Origin: Ciona intestinalis
Lineage: Eukaryota > Chordata > Ascidiacea > Phlebobranchia > Cionidae
Assembly (NCBI RefSeq): GCF_000224145.3
Contig: NC_020174.2
Span: 6,307,106 to 6,371,105, forward strand
Direction: 5' to 3'
Length of the DNA stretch: 64,000 nt
Part shown: one piece after another, positions 50,301 to 62,300 of the stretch
Position numbering within the stretch: position 1 is the stretch's first letter
Layout: every line of letters begins with the position of its first letter
Notes under the pieces: generated by a model
The model's input: the letters and a program-made list of their open reading frames with translations, nothing else
Told to the model about the DNA's origin: nothing
Database searches by the model: none
Position numbers and translations under genes: made by a program

Positions 50301-53300
50301 ATACGTTGTGGTGCTTCCGAGTCAAGGCTGTGAACCGATTAGGGCCAGGAGATTGCTGCGAACCAACTGAGCCAATTCTGATTCAGTCGGACGAAGGTAA
50401 GTTACCTGCGGCTGTGCATACCATCACTAATATATTCTTCGGTCATGCATATCGGAGATTAAATAACATTTTCTCTTCAGCTGCACCAACCGTACAACTT
50501 GACGCGACCGTTACCGATGGTGTTTCTGTCAAAGCTGGTTCCATGATCGAGATTCCTGCCATCGTTGCTGGGCGACCTTTCCCAACAGCCCGATGGAGCA
50601 GGAACGAAGTTATTCTTCTGCCCGACCAACGAGTCACTGTCGATCTTGTTGATAATGTTTCTACTTTGCGTGTTCTTATGGTACGTTGGTATTTATTGGG
50701 CACGTAGTGACCATAGATTTTCTTCAATGTTTTGTTTTTAATACGCAGGCAAAACGCGAGGATTCTGGAGATTACACTGTTTTGGCTCAAAACCAACACG
50801 GCAAAGCGTCCATTAATTGTTCAGTACAAGTGATGGATAAGCCAGGAAAACCGGCGTCAGTTGGTAAGAGTTATTCAACATTGTATAATATTATGAAACT
50901 TAATGCCATTTAAGAAACAAGTTTCACTATTATATTATTCCCACAGACATTGAGGACATCACTAAGAACTCGTGCAGTGTTGTATGGACACCACCTACCG
51001 ACGATGGTGGCACTGGTATTATTCGATACACTGTTGAAAAACGTGAAACCACCAGACACGTATGGACAAAGCTGAGTGGTACAGTGAAGGCAGATGAACG
51101 ACGTTTTGAAGTGACCAAACTAATTGAAGGAAGAACTTATGAATTCCAGGTTTGTAAAACTCACATAAAAACAATGCGCATTTACAAAACGCGAATTAAT
51201 CTGAATTTTTCAGGTGACTGCTGAAAACCAAATCGGGTTTGGTGAGCCACAGTGCAGCACATCGGTGGTCGCGAAATATCCATTTGGACCACCTGTTGCT
51301 CCTGACGCACCAGAGTGTAGGAGTGTTACTCGGGATGGCATGACCGTAACTTGGACCCAACCTCCTGTAAGGGATGCTGGTGCAGTGACTGGTTACTACC
51401 TTGAAATGTGTGTGAAAGGAAGTCAAAACTGGATGAAGTTACAAAAGAAGCCGCTTGACGCCGACACTTTGTCGTACAGAGTAACAGGGTTAACCAAGGA
51501 CAAGACTTACGTTTTCAGGTAAAATATTCTTGTTCTATCTCTGAGTCAAATACTGTTAGAGTGAGTTTTCTTTTAAATAACCAAACCCGTGATTTTACAG
51601 AGTATCTGCTGAAAACTTGGCAGGATGTGGACCAGCAAGCGTACCAAGTGATGGTACATTAGCACGAGATCCAACCAAACCACCGAGCAAACCAGGAAAA
51701 CCAAATGTTATGGAGGTACGATTAAAAAAAAAAACACTTTTGGTGATTTCAATGCCAAAAGTACGGTTGAGTTTCAGAAACGTTATTTTGAACAGATTAC
51801 CAAGAGCACATGTCGTCTCCGCTGGCGCAAACCTGAAACTGATGGCGGTGAACCGGTTTCGAATTATATCATTCAATTGAAGAAACGCGAAGTTGGCGTT
51901 GAAACTTGGGATGAAGACTTCGTGCCTTGGGAGTTGGATGTTCCTGATGTTGAACACGTTGTTGTGGACTTGGTTCCCAACACATATGAATACGCTTTCA
52001 GGTATGCAGTCAGGAATTGGTATATTTGTCCTATCTTACCCCACACTATTATAGATATGTAAAATACGGAGTTGTTACAAAACATTGTGTTACAGGATTG
52101 TGGCAGCTAACAGCGCCGGTAATTCTGAACCTGGTGAAGAATCCGAGACCGTGATTTGCAAGCCTATACTGAAGACACCAAGCGCACCACGGGATCTGAA
52201 ATCTGCCGGTACTACAAAGAATAGCATCACCCTTCAATGGGTAAGACCCGATGATGATGGTGGTAGCCGAATCAAGGGTTACATTCTTGAAAAGCGTGAA
52301 CTTAGACGACAGACATGGCAGCCATTAGAAAAGGTAAACATATATCACGCTGTTACTATATGGGTGAGGCTCACTTTATTTTAAATGCTCAATATTTCAT
52401 AAGGAATTGGAAAACGAGACTTATGTCATTGAAGACCTTAAAGAAGGAGGTTCGTACGAGTTTAGAGTTGCTGCGTTTAACGAGATTGGAACGAGTGGTT
52501 GGACACAATCGGAGCCCATTGCTGCTGTTAGCATGTTTAGTGTACCAGAGCAACCACGATCGCTTAAGATCGACGAGTTGTTCAGATACCATGTCGTGCT
52601 CAGCTGGAAAGAACCAGTTTTCGATGGCGGTGCACCGGTTGTGAGTTACTCCGTAGAAAAGCGAGAGAAGCTTTCGCAACGATGGGTAAATGTTGGCAAA
52701 ACAGAAAAGGCAGATTGCACATTCAAGGTAGAGTGTTGGAATCTTCAATACTTATATGCTGTATCTGGATAGAATACAATACATCTATCTGTTTAGGTAC
52801 GAGATGTAAAGGAAGGAACTGAATGCCAGTTCCGTGTGATGGCTGAAAATGAAGCTGGGCTTGGCAAACCAAGTGAACCAACTGAGATAATCACAATTCA
52901 AGACCCTAAATGTAAGATACGACTATAAACATACTTTTACTTTGAGTTTGTTTAATTTTTTTAATGATAAATTTTTAAAACGTCATTCCTTTGCAGCTCC
53001 ACCATCTGAGCCATTAGACTTGAAATTGGTCACCACAAGTCCTACTTCCATTACCCTTGCATGGACACTACCTGCCCTGAATGGTGGACTCGATGTTACA
53101 GGTTACTTCATCGAACGTTGTCTTGAAGGTGGCGAAGATTGGGTCCGTTGCAACGCGGCCCCATTTAAAACAACACAGGGCGAGGTATATACTGTAATTC
53201 ATTACAAAACATACACGACACTTCGCTTTATGATTTTTAAACGTTGTTATATTGCAGGTTACTGGATTACGTGAAGAACGATCTTACATTTTCCGTGCCT

Positions 53301-56300
53301 TTGCCTTGAACGAGGCTGGCGTAAGCGAACCAAGCAAACCAACCGACAGCATTGTAGCTAAAGAACCGGACGGTAACTATTGGTTTATATCTTTGTATTC
53401 CGATTTCGCTGCTTAAACTTCGGTGAATAATTTGACATTATTTGTGTAGCGGCACCGACCATGAAAATGCTGCAAAACGACATCGTGCTTGTTGCTGGTG
53501 AGAAACTGCGTGTACGAGTTCCAATTACTGGATCACCGAAGCCAAGTATAACATGGACACGTGACGATAAAGCAATGAAAGAATATGTAAAGGTAAACAT
53601 TACCCCGCTATTATGCAATGACTAATGGTTTACAATATTTTATTTAATTCATTTAATTAGGTTTCACTGGACGACAACTGTTCAGTTCTTTTCATTCCCG
53701 CTGCCATTCGTGAAGACGGTGGCCGGTACACTCTAACCTTGGAAAACAAGATAGAAACAATAACCGGATGGTGCCACGTCACAGTAATTGGTATGTTAAC
53801 TATCTGTATCTGAAGTTGTTAAATTAATGTTACGCAAATGGCGTATAAATTTTTAAACTCGTTTTTTATCTAGATCGACCTGGTATTCCGATCGACTTTG
53901 CAGCCACTGAAATTACCAAATCAACTTGCCAACTTACATGGAAAGAGCCACAGGATGACGGCGGTTCCGAGATCCTGTTTTATTCCGTAGACAGACGAGA
54001 AGCTGGCAGGAGGACATGGACACCAGTCGTTGCTGAAGTGCGCAAAACAACCTGGCAAGTGACAGAGCTTCTTCATAGGAATGAATACAACTTCCGAGTT
54101 ACAGCTCACAACAAGGTCGGCGCTGGTAAACCAGTAGAATTGGCAAGTGATATTATGGCTGTGGATCCTTTGTCTGCTCCTTCAGCACCAGAAGAGCTTA
54201 CTTACTCAGAACCAAGAGCAAAGTCAGTTATTCTATCTTGGAAGCGGCCAACCAACGATGGTGGTTGCACCATTACTGGATATATTGTTGAAATGAAAGC
54301 AAGTGATGAGGAAAGATGGAACGTTGTTATTCGGGATCATGATTCTACCTCTGTAACCGTCTTGGGCCAAATCGAGGGCAAAGAATATGCCTACCGAGTT
54401 GCTGGAGTAAACAGGATCGGGATTGGACAACGAAGTGAAACACCAGACCTTATCATGGCTAAGGATCCGCTTGCAGTTCCAACCATAGAAGTTAGTCAAA
54501 TACTAAGAAAGGGGTTGGAAACAAGAGCCGGTAAAGAAATGCGGATAGAGGCAACTTACACGGGTGTACCAAGACCGATGATCAGCTGGGTTCAGCAAGA
54601 CAAGGTCGACACACCCGTTGAGGAAGATAAGGCAAGATCGACATCGATGATTGCATTTGATGGAACCACAAAATACAGAGTACCAGACGCTAAACGATCG
54701 GACAAGGGAACTTATTTGATTACCGCCGAAAATGACCAAGGAAAAGCGACTGCTTCAGTTGTTGTAAACGTGTTGGATGTACCATCGCCATGCAAGGGCC
54801 CGTGGTCGTTTGAAGACGGAACGAATGAAGCAGTTACTCTGCGATGGAAGGTACCTGAGGACGATGGTGGTTCAGATATCATCAATTATGTCATGGAGAT
54901 GAAAGAATCGAACAAGAAGGTTTGGACGAACTTGTCGACAACTCTTCAGTCAACAAAATACCGAGCAACAAAACTCGTAGAAAACAAAGAATATATCTTC
55001 CGTGTTTGCGCTGAAAATAAGATGGGACGAAGTCCTTGGCTTGAAGCTGCACCATACGTTGCTAAGTTGCCATTTGATCCACCAGCAGCACCGGAGAAGC
55101 CACTTGTTGTGGATGTGACTCGAAAGTCAATGACCGTCAAGTGGGTTGAACCGTACGATGGTGGCAGCACAATCTTGGGATATTGTCTTGAGAAGAAAGA
55201 TACTTCAGCATCGAGATGGTCGCGAGCATCAAGGGAACTCATCCGAGCCGTGGAGTTTGTAGTCAGCACTGGCTTGACTGAAGGACTTACCTACCAATTC
55301 CGAGTTTCAGCTGAAAACGAAGCCGGGCCAAGTAAATTCAGTCAGCCGAGCGACTACAATGTGTGCGAGGATCCAGTCTTTGCTCCATCTGCTCCAAGAA
55401 AGCCGAGAGTAGTCGACACTACAAGCAGTTCCATTACACTAACTTGGGATCGACCAGAAGGCGACGGTGGCGATGCAAAACTTAAGTACATTGTTGAGCA
55501 ACGGTTGGCCGATGGATCATGGAGTCGATGTAATGACAAGGACTTGGATTCAACAACTTTCACAGTTGAGAATCTTCAAGACGGACAATTGTATTCTTTC
55601 CGAATCAAATCAATAAACCGAGGTGGTGAGAGCAGCCCTGCCACACTTCCAGAAGTAGCAGCTCGAGATATGATTGATCTTCCTCATATTGAGTTGGACG
55701 ACAGTGTGGTTGCTGGAATCACAGTTGTATCGGGTAAAAAGTTTGTTATTCCCGCCAAGGTTACTGGAAGACCATACCCCGAAATAACTTGGACAAAAAA
55801 TGGCGAAGATGTTACTGATCGGGTTGATGTCAAAAAGACCGAAGATGGTTCACAAGTGACCGTCAAACGAAGCATTCGATCAGATTGGGGAGAGTACAAG
55901 ATTTCTGCAAAGAATTCCAGCGGAGCCAAGAGTGCAACTTGTCTCGTCGTTGTTCAAGATGCACCTGGTGCCATAAAGGAGCTCAAGCACGGTGCAGTGA
56001 GCAGAAACTGCATCACTCTGAAGTGGCATGCTCCAGAAGATAACGGAGGCTTACCCGTTAAGAAATATCACTTGGAAAAGCGAGACATGTCAATGAGAGC
56101 ATGGCTCAGCGTTGGCAGCACTGACAAGTTTTCAATGGATGTTACAAACGTGCTGGAAGGAGCTACTTATTCCTTCCGAATCTGCGCCGAAAATGACTTG
56201 GGTAAAGGCCCGTTGACAGAATCGATTCCTGTGCTTTGTGCCGAACCATTGGTTGTACCTGGTCGACCTGAAAACCTCAGGATCGAAGAAAAGAAAGACA

Positions 56301-59300
56301 CGTCTATTGCCCTTCACTGGGTCACACCACGATTTGATGGTGGCAGCAAAATCAAAGGATATATCATTGAAAGAAAGGCTGAGGGTGAAGAGGAATATAT
56401 TGGTTGCAACACCGGACTCATCGAAGAAACGAAGTTTGTTGTTAAGGAATTGGAAACCGGCAAGAAGTACGTTCTTCGTGTGAAAGCAATCAATAACATT
56501 GGAGAGAGCCAACCTGCCCTGACACAACTTACTGAAGCAAAGGAACCGGAAGCCGAACCTGAGATCAGTTTGGATGTTGGAATCAAAGGATCAATGCAAG
56601 TTCGTGCAGGAGCCAGCATTCATCTTCCAGCAACTGTTCTTGGAGTTCCTGCTCCAGAAATTGTGTGGACGAAGGGAGAAGATGAAAAACTTGTTGATGG
56701 CGACCACATAAAAATCATCAATCAAAACAAAACCTCGTCAATGTATATTGAGAAATCAGTTCGATCTGACGATGGTGTTTACATGGTTACTGCCACGAAT
56801 TCTCTCGGTAGCAAGACTACTAGGGTTACAGTTTTGGTGCAAGATGTCCCAGCGGCACCTCTGAACTTTAAACCGACAAAGGTAACTGCTGAAAGCCTTC
56901 TACTGACTTGGGAAGCAACGCCGGATAATGGCGGCGCTGACTTGATGAATTATGTGATCGAGAAGCGCGAGGGAAAGAACAAAAACTGGACCCAGATGAG
57001 CACAACTGTGATCGACACGAAGTTCCGAGTTGCAAAACTGACCGAAGGTACTCAGTATCAGTTCCGAGTCGCCGGCGAAAATAAGTTTGGTGTTGGACAC
57101 TATGCTGAGAGCGAACCAGTTATTGCTAAGAACCCATACGATCTTCCAGGACCACCATACAAACCAACTGTTAGCGAAACCACCAAGACAAGCATGCTTG
57201 TATCATGGGAACCACCGTCATGCGATGGAGGTGCAGAGATTGAAGGATATTGGCTTGAAATGAAGGACAGTGATTCTCCACGATGGAAGAAAGTCAGTCG
57301 AGCTCCTATCACGAAACCACCGCTGGTAGGTTGCTCCTACAAGGTTCTGCAGCTCGTTGAGGGCTTAGAATACAAATTCAGAGCATGCGCAGTCAACAAG
57401 GCCGGACTTGGACCCGTCAGTGAAGAATCCGAACCTGTAAAAGCCGAAGATCCCACCTTTGTTCCTAGTTCGCCAGAGAAACCAGAGGTTACAGATATTA
57501 CTGCAACTACATTGTCACTAAGTTGGTGCGAGCCAGCAAACAACGGTGGAACACCAATCCTTGGCTACATTGTTGAATACCAGGACCAAGTGAAATGCGA
57601 ATGGACGAAGCTGCTTATCGATGAGAAGGAGCTTATTTCTGCAACTACAGCAACCGCTCCAAACTTAACGACAAGACTTCGATACCAATTCCGTGTTTCT
57701 GCTGTAAACAAAGTTGGTCAAAGTGAACCAAGCACAGCAACTGCATTTATTGAAATTAAAGATCAAATCGGTACGTATCATTTTAAATTTTAATCGTTTA
57801 AACATTGTTTCGGTAATAATGCCTAAATATCCTGTCATTGCAGAGCCAGCCTCGATAACGTTGGATGTTGGAATTCAAAACGTTTTGGAAGTACGAGCCG
57901 GTGCTTCAATAAAACTGTTTGCTAAAATTCAAGCCAGGCCAGTTCCTGAGGTAAATATTGAAAAATCCTATAATTTGTGCTATAATTCAGCAACCATTTT
58001 ACTTATCATTTTTTTTTAGATTCGTTGGGAGAAAGACGACAAACTACCGCTACCGGGAACCGCTGTTGTTAAAAACACTGATGACTCTTCCGAAGTTACC
58101 ATTCCCAATTGCGGCCGAGATAACAGTGGTCGATACACTGTGCTTGCGAAGAATACTGGAGGTCTACGCACTGCTTCATGCAAAGTGCTTGTCAAAGACA
58201 CCCCTGGGGCACCGGAACCACTGGTGGTTTCTAATGTCACCAAGAGGGCTGCTAAACTCGCGTGGAAAAGCCCAAGCAACGATGGAGGATCAAAGATTCA
58301 AACCTACATCGTTGAGAAGCGAAGAGCCGATGGTCGAGGATGGGTGAAGCTTGATTCTTCAGTGTCAGCCACGCAGTTCAATGTTCTGGATCTTCTTGAA
58401 GGCTTTGAATACTTTTTCCGCGTCTGTGCAGTCAATGCAATTGGACAAGGAGTGTACGCTGAGACATCCGAGCCAATCCTAGCGAGAGACCCAACTTCGG
58501 TTTCAGACCCTCCATCGCACTTACGAGTGACTGGCGTTACCGGAACAAGCGTTTCATTGAAATGGAACGTTCCACAGTTCCTTGGAAACTTACCGCTTAA
58601 AACTTACATCGTTGAACGACTTCTACGTACGTTTAACTTTTTCACTTAATATTATATGTTAATATTATTTGCATCATTTATAACGGCTAATTATTTGTAG
58701 GCGAAGAAACTGTGCAGACCAGTACAGTGGTAATTGAGCAAACTACACAACAAACCACGGAAGGCACTGCTATAGTTCAAACTCAAACATCAAGAAGCCA
58801 ATCAAAGGGCGATAACTGGACAAGGTACTTCATTTTAAATTTGTCTGGCAATGTTTGTGTATGTATACGAAATTAACCACCGTTCTTGTTCATTTCAGCT
58901 GCAACCCGGCCAAGTTGACCGAAACTAGCTACACCGTGACGAATCTCAGCGATACTGAGAAGTACACCTTCCGAGTGCTTGCTGAAAATGAGGTTGGCGT
59001 GAGCAGACCATCCAACAGCGTGGGCCCGGTAACATGCAAGGATGACCTTGTGTATCCGACCATTGAAACGGTTGAGTTCAAGGAGCTTGAAGCTGGAGCA
59101 TCTATTGATCTCTTTGCTAAGTTTACTGGAAAACCAAAGCCTGAGATTACATGGAATCTACAAGAAAAAGAAATTAAAAACACGGACAGGTATGTGTTCT
59201 TTATTAATGTATAAATAACTTGCATTGTACTAGTTTAATAATTGCACCATTTTCTAGGGTTTCTGTGACAACCGATGACAACTCTACAAACGTTATAATT

Positions 59301-62300
59301 TCCAAATCTATTCGATCGGATACTGGTGTGTACCAAGTTGTCGCGAAAAACACAGCTGGAACCTGCACTAAGAATATTAAAGTCAACATTCTTGGTAAGT
59401 TAACCCCGTCATAGATTTGCGTGTCATAAATATGAACCTGGTCATCAATACAACATTCATTTCAGGCAAACCCACAGCACCTGAGCTGCCATTCACCTTT
59501 AGTTCGGTTACTGCTTCCGAGATTACAGTGTCTTGGATGCCACCAAAGGACGATGGTGGAAGCAGGATTACAAACTACACCGTTGAAAGGCAAGAAGAGG
59601 ATCGAGACTACTGGCATTCGGTTGCTGAGTGCAAAGACTTGAGCGCGACTGCAACGTCGCTTAAAAAGGGAAAGAACTACTTATTCAGAGTCAAGTACGT
59701 TTAGGATTTGTTATCTTACTTAAATATGAGTATGCTGCTTAATAAAATTGCCATGTATTTATAGGGCTAATAACAAATACGGAGCCAGCACTTGGACTGT
59801 AAGCGACACTCCATGCGAAGCAAAGAACCAATACGAGTGCGCATCTGCACCAGGACAACCACAAGTGACTGGTGTATCAAGAGATGCCATGACCGTATTC
59901 TGGAACGTACCTGAAGACGATGGTGGTGCTATTATTTCAAACTACATTCTGGAGAAACGATCTCGCACCAAGAAGAAGTGGTCCAAAGCTACCACTGATG
60001 AAATTGGTGGTAATCAATACCGAGTTCGAGGGCTAAGAGAAGGCCACGAGTACATGTTCCGAGTTGCTGCAGTGAACGCTGCAGGACAGAGCGAGTTTTC
60101 TCAACCAAGTGACTTAATTTTAGCAAGCGCTGCAATTTCTCCGCCTGGACCACCATTCCCAAGCGTCAAAGACACAACGAAAAATGCTGTATCGCTCGCA
60201 TGGAAAGTTCCAGATAGCGATGGTGGCTCTAAGGTCAAGGGATACCACGTTGAGATGCGGGTGGCTGATTCCGAGGATTGGGTAAAGGCCACAAAACATG
60301 ATCAGCGCTCCTGTGAGTTTGTTGTGCCGGATCTCGTCGAAGGAAAACAATACTATTTCCGAGTTGTCGCGTTAAATGCTGCTGGACAAGGAGAGCCTGG
60401 CTACATTGCCGAAGCCGTAACAATTCAGGAAAAACAAGATCTTCCAGAAATTACTCTCGATGCGTCTTTGAAAGACAAGATTGTTGTAAAGGCTGGCGGA
60501 GTTATTAAAATTCCGTTGTACGTTAGTGGCAGACCACAACCGACTGTAGCATGGGAGAAAGATGGAAAAGATCTTCCAGAAGAAGCCAGAGTAGGAGAAG
60601 CAGGAGGTAGCCGAGATCTCGTCATCCGAAACTGTCAGAGACAACACTCTGGAAAATACACTGTCATCGCAAGCAACGCTGCAGGAGAAAAGCGTTTGGA
60701 TGTTGAGGTTCTTGTTCAGGACGTACCAGGAGTCTGTGGAGGTCCTATTGAACCAACCAATGTCACACGTGACACAGTTGGATTTTCGTGGTCTCCTCCA
60801 AAGGACGATGGCGGGTGTACTATTACAAACTATGTGCTTGAGAAACGGGAATCGTCACGACGATCATGGACTAGAGTTTCAATGACTGTGACACGAACGT
60901 CTGCTGTCGTGCAAGGTCTTATTGAAGGCGAGTCCTACATGTTCAGGGTATCGGCCGAAAACATTCTCGGAGTTGGTCCAGGTATTGAGACATCAGTACC
61001 TATTACCGCCAGGGATCCAGTTTCGGAGCCCGGCAGGCCAGAGGAACTTCGTGTCACTGACGTAACTCGTAGCACCGTGAGCCTTGCATGGAAGCCACCA
61101 AAGTCCGACGGTGGTTTGCCGATCTCAGAATATCTCGTTGAGAAACGGTTGGTTGGACAAGAACGACAATCACCAGCTACGGAAAAGATGGTACGGGACA
61201 CTGAGGTTACTCTGGAAGGATTTAATGAAGGCGACAACTACGAGTTCAGAGTAATTGCAAAGAACGATCGAGGTACCGGCCCTCCTTCATTCCCAACAAA
61301 ACCTGTTGTATGTCGAGACATCATTGAACCACCAACTCTGAAAATTGATGCAAGAGAGAAAGTTATTGTTAGGGTTGATGAGCCTTACCGTATCTTGGCT
61401 AAGATTTCAGGACGACCGGTACCTACTGTTACATGGGAACAAGATGGCAACACGGTTCAAACCGACGCAAGATTCCAAATCAAGACAACTCCAACTTCAA
61501 GCGCCCTTGAAGTACACAAAGGAATGCGAAAAGATAGTGGGCTTTACAAAGTTACAGTTCAAAATGAAGGTGGCCAACGAGATGTTAAGGTTATTCTAGC
61601 AGTTGTAGATAAACCTACACCACCACGTGAACTTGAGGTTAAAGAGGTTACGCGTGAACATGTGATTTTATCATGGAGAACACCTGAAGATGATGGCGGC
61701 TCTGAACTCCTCAATTACGTTATTGAGAAGCGGGACATCTCTCGCATGATGTGGACTACTGTCAACTCTACGAGCCTAAAAACAGATTTCCGCGTTAACA
61801 AGTTAACGGAAGGTTCAGAGTACGTGTTCCGAGTCATGGCAGAGAACGACCAAGGTTGTTCTATTCCAGCTGAGACCCAAGGCGTTGTAGTGAAGGACCG
61901 ATACCGTGTTCCAGATGCACCCGATGCTCTAACCATCAAGGAGGTACGAAAGGAATCAGCCGGTCTGTCCTGGAGCAAGCCATACGACGGTGGAAAAGCC
62001 ATCTTCAATTACGTTGTTGAAAAGCGTGAACTGAAGAGCGAGCGATGGGTTCGTGTCACTAAGGAACTGATTAACGAAACTAGATACACAGTTACCGGAC
62101 TTTACGAAGGCAATGAATACGAATTCAGAGTAGCTGCTGAAAACAGCGTCGGAATTGGTGCAAAATGTCTTCCATCTAAGCAAATCAAGGCTGAGAACCC
62201 AGTATCTCCACCTGGACCAGCAGTCAACCCACACGTTAAGGGTATTTCGAAGAACACTGTCACTGTTACTTGGCAAAAGCCTCGTCATGACGGCGGTGCA

